A DNA stretch of 64,000 nt, taken from the NCBI RefSeq assembly GCF_000718135.1, contig NZ_JOEM01000003.1:248001-312000 (forward strand). Reading direction: 5' to 3'. The translations under genes and the position numbers were made by a program. Below are positions 52,377 to 59,582 of this stretch, piece after piece (within the stretch, counting starts at the first letter, position 1; each line of letters starts with the position of its first letter). The notes under the pieces were generated by a model. It was not told where the DNA came from and did not search any database. It saw only the letters and a list, made by a program, of their open reading frames with translations. The stretch is from Streptomyces cyaneofuscatus. Its GTDB lineage: Bacteria > Actinomycetota > Actinomycetes > Streptomycetales > Streptomycetaceae.

Positions 52377-52565
52377 GTGCCCGCGTACAAGTTCATCAAG
52401 TCCAGCTACAGCGGCGGCAATGCTGGGCAGGAGTGCGTCGAGGTAGCCCGCAACATCCCCCGTACCGTCGCCGTCCGCGACTCGAAGCGTCTTGATGGCC
52501 CGGTCTTCGCCGTCGCGTCCGTCGCCTGGGACGCCTTCACGGCCGACCTGCGTCGGCAGTCCTAG
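52377..52565 (+). CDS. DUF397 protein
   Basis: A 62-aa protein with the DUF397 hallmark SSYSGG...CVEVA...VAVRDSK...W.AF. These small proteins are usually encoded beside an XRE/DUF5753 regulator and act as its partner or antagonist in Streptomyces (as with the BldB/WhiJ-type systems). GTG start with AGGAG 11 bp upstream. Its regulator here appears truncated, so it is an orphan partner. Confidence 0.88.
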   Translation: MPAYKFIKSSYSGGNAGQECVEVARNIPRTVAVRDSKRLDGPVFAVASVAWDAFTADLRRQS

Positions 52566-52600
52566 CGCCCATGGGTGAGCATCGGCAAGGAGATGAGTGG

Positions 52601-52789
52601 ATGATCAGCTTTCTCTTCGAGAAGTCCGGTCACAGCAGCGGGGACGGCGAGTGCGTCGAGGTCGCCCGCAACATCCCCACCACCGTCGCCGTCCGCGACT
52701 CCAAGTGCTCCGGTGGCCCCCTGCTCACCGTCGCGTCCGTCGCCTGGGACGCCTTCACGGCCGACCTGCGCCAGCCGCAACAGCCGTAG
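52601..52789 (+). CDS. DUF397 protein, tandem paralogue
   Basis: A 62-aa DUF397 protein whose C-terminal two thirds are nearly identical to the preceding one (CVEVARNIP, VAVRDSK, VASVAWDAFTADLR). It therefore arose by tandem duplication. The ATG at 52601 has AAGGAG 8 bp upstream, while an ATG at 52571 lacks support. The N-terminus (MISFLFEKSGHSSG) has diverged and lost the SSYS motif. A terminator follows 9 bp after the stop. Confidence 0.85.
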   Translation: MISFLFEKSGHSSGDGECVEVARNIPTTVAVRDSKCSGGPLLTVASVAWDAFTADLRQPQQP

Positions 52790-52797
52790 GTACGGCA

Positions 52798-52838
52798 AAG
52801 GGGCCCGGCCCGCACACATCGTGCGGGCCGGGCCCCTT
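52798..52838. terminator. Terminator between DUF397 gene and carboxypeptidase
   Basis: A perfect 18-bp GC-rich stem (52798-52815 with 52821-52838) with a 5-nt loop, between convergent genes. Confidence 0.9.
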
Positions 52839-52857
52839 GCTCGTACGCGCCTGCGGG

Positions 52858-53760
52858 CTACTTTTTAAAGCCGTAGTCCATCAACTTCTTCGCGTCGGCC
52901 GTGCGGTTCGCCTCGGAGGTCGACGTGAGCACCGTACCGATGACCGTCTTGCCGTTACGCGTCGCCGCGAAGACCAGGCAGTACTTCGCGGTCGGGCCGG
53001 AGCCCGTCTTCACGCCGATCGCGCCGCTGTAGCTGCTGAGCATCTTGTTGGTGTTGGTCCACGACATGTAGCGGTAGCCACCGCTCTTCGTGGTGACCTT
53101 CTGCTTCGTCGACTTGGTCTTGACGACCGAGCGGAACGTGGCGTTCTTCATCGCCTGGCGGGCGATGATCGTCAGGTCGCGGGGGGTCGAGTAGTTCTTC
53201 CCACTGCTTATGCCGTCGAACGAGTCGAAGTTGGTGTTCTTCAGCTTGAGGCTCTTCGCCGTGGCGTTCATCTTGCCGATGAACGACTTCACACGGGCCG
53301 CGCGGGTGGAGCCGGTGCCGAACTTGTCCGCCAGCGCGTACGCGGCGTCGCAGCCGGACGGGAGCATCAGGCCGTAGAGGAGCTGGCCGACGGTGACCTT
53401 GTCGCCGACGATGAGCCGGGCGGACGAGGCGTTCTTCGAGACGATGTAGTCGCTGTACGCCTTCTGGATCGTGACCTTGGTCTTGAGGTTCACGTTCTTC
53501 TGCTGGAGCACCACGAGAGCGGTCATGATCTTCGTGGTGGATCCGGTGGAGCGGCGGGTGTCCGCGGCCTTGCTGAAGAGCGACTTGCCGGTGCCGCTGT
53601 TCATCACGAAGCCGCCCTTGGCGACGATCTTCGGAGCCGGCGGCGCCGCGGCGGCCTGCGCCGCCGAAGCGAAGGCGCCGCTCGCGAGCACCGCACCCGC
53701 GGTGAGAGCCACGGTGCTCGTGATGGTGACGCGATTAATGCGCTTGATCCCGATTTTCAA
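52858..53760 (-). CDS. D-alanyl-D-alanine carboxypeptidase (peptidase S11)
   Basis: A 300-aa secreted D,D-carboxypeptidase that trims stem peptides. It has a signal peptide ending near ASAAQAAAA, the active-site STTK (GSTTKIMTAL), the SxN position as SGC (MLPSGCDAAYAL), common in the Streptomyces group, and KTG (GVKTGSGPTA). The TTG start at 53760 was chosen because GGAG lies 7 bp upstream and MKIGIKRINRV is a good signal-peptide n-region. An upstream ATG (MWPHIRG) would add a non-signal leader. Confidence 0.9.
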   Translation of the reverse strand: MKIGIKRINRVTITSTVALTAGAVLASGAFASAAQAAAAPPAPKIVAKGGFVMNSGTGKSLFSKAADTRRSTGSTTKIMTALVVLQQKNVNLKTKVTIQKAYSDYIVSKNASSARLIVGDKVTVGQLLYGLMLPSGCDAAYALADKFGTGSTRAARVKSFIGKMNATAKSLKLKNTNFDSFDGISSGKNYSTPRDLTIIARQAMKNATFRSVVKTKSTKQKVTTKSGGYRYMSWTNTNKMLSSYSGAIGVKTGSGPTAKYCLVFAATRNGKTVIGTVLTSTSEANRTADAKKLMDYGFKK

Positions 53761-53902
53761 CTGAACGCTCCAAATGCCCCTGATATGCGGCCACATATGG
53801 GTGCCGCTCGGTGGTGAGACGTCTGGGACGGGCCAATGGATGCGCTCCCGAACGGGTGAATTTGCACAGACTTGACCTTGGTCCGGATCGCCGGGTCGCG
53901 CG

Positions 53903-54568
53903 TCAGGGGCAGGCCGTCCCGCCCGCGCCGGCCGCCGGGGCGCAACATCCCCTGCCCCGCCAGGCGTCGCGGCCCTCCTTGACCGCGATGACGGCGATGG
54001 CGAGAGCGGCGACGGGGTCGGCCCAGGACCAGCCGAGCAGGGCGTTGAGGAGCAGGCCGACCAGGAGGACGGCGGAGAGGTAGGTGCACAGGAGGGTCTG
54101 CTTGGCGTCCGCGACGGCCGAGGCGGAACCGAGTTCGCGGCCCGCCCGGCGCTGCGCGGCCGACAGGAACGGCATGATCGCCAGTGAAAGCGCGGCGAGC
54201 GCGATGCCGGTGACGGAGCGTTCGGCCTCGCCGTCGCCCGCCAGCGCCCGGACCGCGTCGACGGAGACGTACGCGGCGAGCGCGAAGAACGAGACGGCGA
54301 TGATCCGCAGGGCGGCCTTCTCCCTGGCCTCACGCACGGCGTGGTCACGGGCGGAGAACTGCCAGGCGACGGCGGTGGCGGAGGAGACCTCGACGACGGA
54401 GTCCAGGCCGAAGCCGACCAGGGCGCTGGAGGAGGCGATCGTTCCGGCGGTGAGGGCGACGGCGGCCTCGATGACGTTGTAGGCGATGGTCGCCGCGACC
54501 AGCAGCCGTATGCGGCGGGTGAGCGCGTCACGGCGGGCCGGGGAGGGGCCGAGGGATAGCGCGGTCAT
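53903..54568 (-). CDS. Cation diffusion facilitator-like transporter
   Basis: A 221-aa membrane protein with about five to six hydrophobic helices, matching the short CDF-like cation transporter family. The segments SSSALVGFGLDSVVEVSSATAVAWQFS and ADAKQTLLCTYLSAVLLVGLLLN contain the acidic and Asp residues placed for metal binding. The C-terminus is Cys-rich (GRGCCAPAAG). It lies 3 bp after a CmtR-like metal-sensor gene, so it probably exports a heavy metal such as cadmium, lead or zinc; the ion is inferred. Confidence 0.85.
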   Translation of the reverse strand: MTALSLGPSPARRDALTRRIRLLVAATIAYNVIEAAVALTAGTIASSSALVGFGLDSVVEVSSATAVAWQFSARDHAVREAREKAALRIIAVSFFALAAYVSVDAVRALAGDGEAERSVTGIALAALSLAIMPFLSAAQRRAGRELGSASAVADAKQTLLCTYLSAVLLVGLLLNALLGWSWADPVAALAIAVIAVKEGRDAWRGRGCCAPAAGAGGTACP

Positions 54569-54571
54569 GGG

Positions 54572-54907
54572 TCAGCAGCACCCGTCCGTCTCGGCGTTCG
54601 GGCAGGTCCGGTCGGTCTCCACGGCCACCACGGCGGTGCGCAGGTTGTCCAGGGCGTCGCCGAGGCGCTCGTCGGCCAGCTCGTACCGCGTCCGGCGGCC
54701 GTCCGGCACGGTGACGACCAGCCCGCAGTCGCGCAGGCAGGCCAGGTGGTTGGAGAGCCGGGTGCGCGAGATGCCCAGGGCGTCGGCGAGATCGGAGGGG
54801 TACGCGGGGGCCTCGCGGAGCGCGAGCAGCAGGCGGCAGCGGATCGGGTCGGCGAGCGCACGGCCGAACCGCGCGAGCACCTCGATGTCGGAAGCGACAG
54901 TCAGCAT
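54572..54907 (-). CDS. ArsR-family metal sensor, CmtR-like
   Basis: A 111-aa winged-helix repressor (LADPIRCRLLLALREAP, SRTRLSNHLACLRDCGLV). Counting from the ATG at 54907, cysteines fall at positions 57, 61 and 102, exactly the Cd/Pb ligand positions described for mycobacterial CmtR (two in the recognition helix and one near the C-terminus). A longer frame upstream is rejected because the family begins MLTVASDIEVLARFGRALADP. It precedes the CDF transporter on the same strand, which it likely controls. Confidence 0.88.
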   Translation of the reverse strand: MLTVASDIEVLARFGRALADPIRCRLLLALREAPAYPSDLADALGISRTRLSNHLACLRDCGLVVTVPDGRRTRYELADERLGDALDNLRTAVVAVETDRTCPNAETDGCC

Positions 54908-54934
54908 GCGCTTGACGGTACAGCCCATCGTGAA

Positions 54935-54950
54935 TTCAGGGAAGCCTGAA
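54935..54950. promoter_or_regulatory. Candidate operator of the CmtR-like repressor
   Basis: TTCAGG-GAAG-CCTGAA is a perfect 6-bp inverted repeat 27 bp upstream of the repressor ATG, within its promoter. Autoregulation is inferred from position. Confidence 0.5.
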
Positions 54951-55034
54951 CCGTATGGTGATGGATGGCTGGCCCCGGGTCCAGAATCCGGACGCCCCTC
55001 CTCCATGCGTGCATGTTGTATCTATGCTGTGCGC

Positions 55035-55718
55035 ATGCCTGCCGCACCCTCCGCCGCCACCCAGCCGCCGACCGTCTCCCTCAAGCAGCCGCCCGCTGCC
55101 GAGCGCGTCTACGCGCACATCAAGGACGCCGTCCTGGACCGTCGCTACGAGGGCGGGACGCTGCTCACCGAAGGGGGCCTCGCGGACGCGGTGGGGGTGT
55201 CGCGGACGCCGGTGCGGGAGGCGTTGCTGCGGCTGGAGGTCGAGGGGCTGATCAAGCTCTACCCGAAGAAGGGCGCCCTCGTGCTCGCCGTCTCCGCGCA
55301 GGAGATCAAGGACGTGGTGGAGACCCGGCTGCTGGTGGAGGAGTTCGCGGCGCGTAAAGCTGTTCCCGCGTCACCTCAGTTGATCGCGCGGCTCGAACAG
55401 CTCCTTGAGGAGCAACGGCAGCTGGCCGAGGTGGGGGACCTGGCGGAAGTGGCCGTCAAGGACCGGTGTTTCCATGCCGAGATCGTCAAGAACGCGGGGA
55501 ATGAGATTCTTTCGCGTCTCTACGACCAACTGCGCGACCGCCAGCTGCGGATGGGCGTCGCGGTGATGGAGGCTCACCCCGGCAGGATCGAGGCCAACAT
55601 CACCGAGCACAGCGAGCTGCTGGAGGCGATCCGGGGCGGGGACGCCGATGAGGCCGCGCAGGTCGTCCGACGCCACGTCAGCCGCGTGCGGGTGCTGGTC
55701 AGGGGTGAGGACCGGTGA
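55035..55718 (+). CDS. GntR-family regulator (FadR/FCD type)
   Basis: A 227-aa regulator. The winged helix (ERVYAHIKDAVLDRRYEGG, TEGGLADAVGVSRTPVREALLRLEVEGL) is followed by an all-helical FCD ligand domain with metal-binding-type residues (RCFHAEIVKNAGN, HSELLEAI...HV). FCD proteins sense organic acids or fatty-acid derivatives. The ATG has TATGCT exactly at -12 and no Shine-Dalgarno, so a leaderless mRNA is likely. It overlaps the following MFS gene by 4 bp and probably controls that transporter. Confidence 0.88.
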   Translation: MPAAPSAATQPPTVSLKQPPAAERVYAHIKDAVLDRRYEGGTLLTEGGLADAVGVSRTPVREALLRLEVEGLIKLYPKKGALVLAVSAQEIKDVVETRLLVEEFAARKAVPASPQLIARLEQLLEEQRQLAEVGDLAEVAVKDRCFHAEIVKNAGNEILSRLYDQLRDRQLRMGVAVMEAHPGRIEANITEHSELLEAIRGGDADEAAQVVRRHVSRVRVLVRGEDR

Positions 55719-57022
55719 GTTCGGCCGCCCCCACGCTCTCCCTGCCCGGCGATCCACCCGGGGGGCGGCGTGCCGCCTGGGTGTGGGGCATCGGCGTCGC
55801 CGTCTACTTCGTCGCCATCATCTTCCGTACGAGCCTGGGCGTGGCCGGTCTCGACGCCGCCGACCGGTTCGACGTCAACGCCTCCGCCCTGTCGACGTTC
55901 TCCATCCTCCAGCTCCTCGTCTACGCGGGCATGCAGATACCCGTAGGGCTGATGGTCGACCGGCTCGGCACCAAGCGGGTCCTCACCATCGGGGCCGTCC
56001 TGTTCACGGTCGGCCAGCTCGGGTTCGCGCTCTCGCCGTCGTACGGGATGGCGCTCGCCGCCCGCGCCCTGCTCGGCTGCGGTGACGCGATGACCTTCAT
56101 CAGCGTGCTGCGGCTCGGCAGCCGTTGGTTCCCCGCCCGGCGCGGGCCGCTGATCGGCCAGGTCGCCGCGCTGTTCGGGATGGCGGGCAACCTCGTCTCG
56201 ACCCTCTTCATCGCCCGGGCCCTGCACAGCTTCGGCTGGACGACGACCTTCGTCGGCAGTGCACTGGCGGGGGTCGTCGTGCTCGTCCCGCTCCTGCTGT
56301 TCCTGAAGGATCACCCCGAAGGCCATGAGCCGCCGCCCGCCGAGCATGCGGGCGGTGCGTACGTTCGCAAGCAGATCGCCGCCGCCTGGCGGGAACCGGG
56401 GACCCGGCTCGGGATGTGGGTGCACTTCACCACCCAGTTCCCGGCGATGGTGTTCCTGCTCCTCTGGGGGATGCCGTTCCTCGTCGAGGCGCAAGGGCTG
56501 AGCCGGGGGACGGCGGGCACGCTGCTGACCCTGGTAGTGCTCTCCAACATGGTGGTGGGGCTCGTCTACGGGCAGATCATCGCCCGCCACCACGAGGCGC
56601 GGGCCCCCATCGCGCTGGGCACGGTCGGGACCACCGCCCTCCTCTGGGCCTGCGCGATCTTCTATCCGGCTGCTCACACCCCGATGTGGCTGCTGACCGT
56701 CCTGTGCGTGGTGCTGGGCGCCTGCGGCCCCGCCTCGATGGTCGGCTTCGACTTCGCCCGGCCCGCCAATCCGCCGGAGCGGCAGGGCACCGCGTCGGGG
56801 ATCGTCAACATGGGCGGGTTCATCGCCTCCATGACGACGCTGTTCGCCGTGGGGGTGCTGCTGGACGCCACGGGCGGCAACTACCGGGTCGCCTTCGCCT
56901 CGGTCTTCGTCCTGGAGGCGCTCGGCGTCGCCCAGATCCTACGGCTGCGCCGCCGGGCGGCGCTGAGGGAACGCGACCACCATGTGGTCAGCCGGGTGGA
57001 GGCCGTGCACGTACCCGCGTGA
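55715..57022 (+). CDS. Major facilitator superfamily transporter
   Basis: A 435-aa membrane protein with 12 predicted helices and the MFS A-motif (GLMVDRLGTKRVLTIG) between helices 2 and 3. The family resembles nitrate/aromatic or organic-acid MFS carriers, but the substrate is not determinable. The GTG overlaps the GntR stop (GTGA), coupling its translation to the regulator. A moderate hairpin follows. Confidence 0.87.
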   Translation: MSSAAPTLSLPGDPPGGRRAAWVWGIGVAVYFVAIIFRTSLGVAGLDAADRFDVNASALSTFSILQLLVYAGMQIPVGLMVDRLGTKRVLTIGAVLFTVGQLGFALSPSYGMALAARALLGCGDAMTFISVLRLGSRWFPARRGPLIGQVAALFGMAGNLVSTLFIARALHSFGWTTTFVGSALAGVVVLVPLLLFLKDHPEGHEPPPAEHAGGAYVRKQIAAAWREPGTRLGMWVHFTTQFPAMVFLLLWGMPFLVEAQGLSRGTAGTLLTLVVLSNMVVGLVYGQIIARHHEARAPIALGTVGTTALLWACAIFYPAAHTPMWLLTVLCVVLGACGPASMVGFDFARPANPPERQGTASGIVNMGGFIASMTTLFAVGVLLDATGGNYRVAFASVFVLEALGVAQILRLRRRAALRERDHHVVSRVEAVHVPA

Positions 57023-57040
57023 CCCGCGCGGCCATGCGCT

Positions 57041-57092
57041 CGGCGGCGCGCCCGCCCGCCCGCGCTCGTGGACTCCGGGGCGGGCGCCGCCG
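57041..57092 (+). terminator. Hairpin after MFS gene
   Basis: A 15-bp stem with a 2-nt bulge (57041-57057 with 57078-57092) lies between the convergent MFS and mycothiol-dependent-enzyme genes. Confidence 0.55.
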
Positions 57093-57104
57093 AGAAAGCG
57101 GGAA

Positions 57105-57929
57105 CTACGGGGTGACGGCGAAGTGGTCCAGGATCGCCGTGGCCAGCTCTTGGTCACCCTCGGCCTTGATCCGGTCGGCCACCGCTGCCGGACGGACCCG
57201 GCCGCAGGCGAGGCGTACGTACGTCTCCCAGTCCATCGAGAGCGTCACGGCCGGGCCCAGCGACGGGGAACCGTCTATCGAGCCGCGGCCCTCCGCGTCG
57301 ACCCGTACCGTCCGCAGGAACTCCACCGGGCCGTGCACGTCCAGCACCACGGCCGAGTTGGCCGGCGCGCCCGCGTCCTTGGCGACCACCTTCGGCAGCG
57401 CGGCGAGGAGGACATCCCGGGTGATGTGCGCGCCGGGGGAGTCCAGGTTGCCCGGCTGGCCGAGCGTCGCCCGCAGGTCCTGCTCATGCACCCAGACGTC
57501 GAAGGCCCTCATGTTGAGCGCCACTTCGAGGGTCTGCTCGGCGCCGAGCGGCGCGCGGACCGTGGTCTCGGGGGAGCGGGACTCGTTGCGGAGCTGCCGG
57601 GCGCGGCGGATGAGGACGTACTCCAGCTCGGACGTCATCTCCGGAGCGGTGTGGTGGCGCCGGACGTCGACCTGCATCTCCATGTAGCGGGCGAAGTCGC
57701 TCCGTACGTGGTAGAGATCGCGCGGCAGCGTATGGATGGGCCGCGGGTCGCCGAGCATCTCGCACTCCATGCCGATGACGTGCGACACGATGTCCCGCAC
57801 CGACCATCCGGGGCACGGCGTGCGGCGATTCCACTCCCCCTCCGCGAGTGGCTTGACCAGGTCGGCTATCGCTTCGATGGAGTGGGTCGCGGAGTCGGCG
57901 TAGGTCTGGAGGCTGGGATGGACGGTCAC
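57105..57929 (-). CDS. Maleylpyruvate isomerase/DinB-fold mycothiol-type protein
   Basis: A 274-aa protein of the actinobacterial maleylpyruvate-isomerase-like family, with the DinB helical N-terminal bundle (CPGWSVRDIVSHVIGME; LNMRAFDVWVHEQDLRATLG) and a C-terminal SCP2-like domain (TLSMDWETYVRLACGR). The His/Glu/His positions of the metal site are visible in SHVIGMECEM and DVWVHEQD. Members use mycothiol as cofactor, but the substrate is unknown. GTG start with GAGGGG upstream. Confidence 0.85.
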   Translation of the reverse strand: MTVHPSLQTYADSATHSIEAIADLVKPLAEGEWNRRTPCPGWSVRDIVSHVIGMECEMLGDPRPIHTLPRDLYHVRSDFARYMEMQVDVRRHHTAPEMTSELEYVLIRRARQLRNESRSPETTVRAPLGAEQTLEVALNMRAFDVWVHEQDLRATLGQPGNLDSPGAHITRDVLLAALPKVVAKDAGAPANSAVVLDVHGPVEFLRTVRVDAEGRGSIDGSPSLGPAVTLSMDWETYVRLACGRVRPAAVADRIKAEGDQELATAILDHFAVTP

Positions 57930-58140
57930 GGGACCCCTCGGCGGTTCTTCGGTGCATGGGCTGGAGAGCAGGGTGCGCCGGCGGGCGGGCCGGCACGGAC
58001 GACGCTGTCGTGGGCTGCGGGCTGCGGGCTACGTGGAGGTTCAGTCGCCTAAGTTACGCTGCGAGCAGGCACCCCGGCAGTGCTTTCGTGTGACGATCGT
58101 AGGCCCGTGTTGACGGCTTGAATGCCAGGACGGTGGTAGT

Positions 58141-58935
58141 GTGCGCGCCTCCCTCATCCAGATCGCAGTAGACCCGGACGAATCCGTCGAGGCCCGCCGC
58201 GAGCGGGCGGCCTCTCTGGTGGTCGCCCAGCGCGGCTCCGACCTGGTGGTCCTTCCTGAACTCTGGCCGGTCGGGGCGTTCGCCTACACCGTCTTCGAGC
58301 AGGAGGCCGAGCCGCTCCAGGGTCCCACCCACGACGTGATGGCGAAGGCGGCCGCCGAGGCGGGCGTCTGGCTGCACGCGGGCTCGTTCGTCGAGCGTGC
58401 GCCGGACGGCACCCTCTACAACACCGCGCTCGTCTTCTCGCCCGACGGTCAGCGCGCGGCCGTCTACCGCAAGATCCACCGCTTCGGCTTCGACAAGGGC
58501 GAGGCGGTGATGATGGGCGCCGGCGAGGAGCTGGTGACCGTCGCCCTGCCGGAGACCACGCTGGGCCTGGCCACCTGTTACGACCTGCGCTTCCCGGAGC
58601 AGTTCCGAGGGCTCGTCGACGCGGGCGCCGAGACCCTCGTCGTGTCGGCGGGCTGGCCCGAGCGCCGTCGCGCGCACTGGACGCTCCTCGCCCAGGCCCG
58701 GGCCGTCGAGAACCAGGCGTACGTCCTCGCCCTCGGCACGGCCGGCACGCACGCCGACGTTCCGCAGGCCGGGCACAGCATCGTCGTCGACCCCTGGGGC
58801 GAGGTGCTCGCCGAGGCAGGGGCGGACGAGGAGATCCTGACCGTGGAGTTCGACCCGGCGAAGGTGGGCGCCACGAGGGAGCAGTTCCCGGCGCTGAAGG
58901 ACCGGCGCCTGGGGCTCGCGCCGCCGAGCATCTGA
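58141..58935 (+). CDS. Carbon-nitrogen hydrolase (nitrilase/omega-amidase family)
   Basis: A 264-aa hydrolase with the catalytic triad Glu40 (VVLPELWP), Lys111 (YRKIHRFG) and Cys146 (ATCYDLRFPEQFR). The motif set and length match Nit2/omega-amidase or related amidohydrolases, which hydrolyse amides such as alpha-ketoglutaramate. Start GTG at 58141; the upstream AGGACGG is a weak Shine-Dalgarno and a GACGGT hexamer sits at -12. The gene stands alone, followed by three parS sites. Confidence 0.88.
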   Translation: MRASLIQIAVDPDESVEARRERAASLVVAQRGSDLVVLPELWPVGAFAYTVFEQEAEPLQGPTHDVMAKAAAEAGVWLHAGSFVERAPDGTLYNTALVFSPDGQRAAVYRKIHRFGFDKGEAVMMGAGEELVTVALPETTLGLATCYDLRFPEQFRGLVDAGAETLVVSAGWPERRRAHWTLLAQARAVENQAYVLALGTAGTHADVPQAGHSIVVDPWGEVLAEAGADEEILTVEFDPAKVGATREQFPALKDRRLGLAPPSI

Positions 58936-58947
58936 GCGCCGTTCGTT

Positions 58948-58961
58948 GTTTCACGTGAAAC
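58948..58961. other. parS site 1 of cluster
   Basis: Exact GTTTCACGTGAAAC in the gap after the nitrilase gene. Confidence 0.92.
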
Positions 58962-58966
58962 GCCCT

Positions 58967-58980
58967 GTTTCACGTGAAAC
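58967..58980. other. parS site 2 of cluster
   Basis: Exact GTTTCACGTGAAAC, 19 bp from the first site, centre to centre. Confidence 0.92.
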
Positions 58981-58985
58981 AGCGC

Positions 58986-58999
58986 ACCTCACGTGAAAC
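58986..58999. other. Degenerate parS site 3 of cluster
   Basis: ACCTCACGTGAAAC matches the parS consensus in the right half and centre but has three changes in the left half. It lies exactly 19 bp from site 2, so it continues the spacing of the array. Confidence 0.65.
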
Positions 59000-59026
59000 G
59001 GCGAACTTCCGTGCACGGCAAGGCGA

Positions 59027-59518
59027 TCAGCCCTCCTTCTCCTTGTCAGCCAGCACGATCACGCACATCGACACAGCGATCAGCAGCGCGACGTCCGCGT
59101 CCTCCCGGACCACGTCGATGCCGTACGTGTCCCGGATCGTCAGCCAGCGCCGCGAGACCTGGGCCAGCAGCTCACCGTCGTACTCGATGGCGAACTCGCG
59201 GTCCAGGATCTTGCCGCTGACGTCCATCTCCGTCCCGTCCACCAGGGCCACCCGGTAGTGGTTGCGGAGCAGCGACAGCCGCTTGCGCTTGACCTTGGCC
59301 AGCTCCTCGCCGCCGCGCTCGATGAGCATGGTGTCGCGGAGGCTGATCAGCTTCTGCCGCAGCTCGACCAGCACCCGCCCGTCGGCGTCCTTCAACTCGA
59401 AGGTGTCCCGCAGCCGCATCGCCTTGCCGTCGACCAGGAAGACCTTGCGGCCCTCGGTGTCCTCGATCCAGTAGTCGTCACCGATGGCGAACAGCCGCTC
59501 ACGCACGAGAAGTCTCAT
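59027..59518 (-). CDS. LURP-one-related family protein
   Basis: A 163-aa protein of the LURP-one/DUF567 (tubby-like beta barrel) family, with repeated short strands (GDDYWIEDTEGRKVFLVDG, LKDADGRVLVELRQK, LVDGTEMDVSGKILDREF). The function of bacterial members is not known; plant relatives are defence-linked and related barrels act as scramblases. The ATG at 59518 (MRLLVRERLFAIGDDY) was chosen over a much longer upstream frame. It ends close to the parS cluster. Confidence 0.85.
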   Translation of the reverse strand: MRLLVRERLFAIGDDYWIEDTEGRKVFLVDGKAMRLRDTFELKDADGRVLVELRQKLISLRDTMLIERGGEELAKVKRKRLSLLRNHYRVALVDGTEMDVSGKILDREFAIEYDGELLAQVSRRWLTIRDTYGIDVVREDADVALLIAVSMCVIVLADKEKEG

Positions 59519-59582
59519 GCGACACAGGTTCCCCCGGCCCCCTGCGGAATGCGCGCAGGCGGGGTCGGTGTTGACTGGTGGC

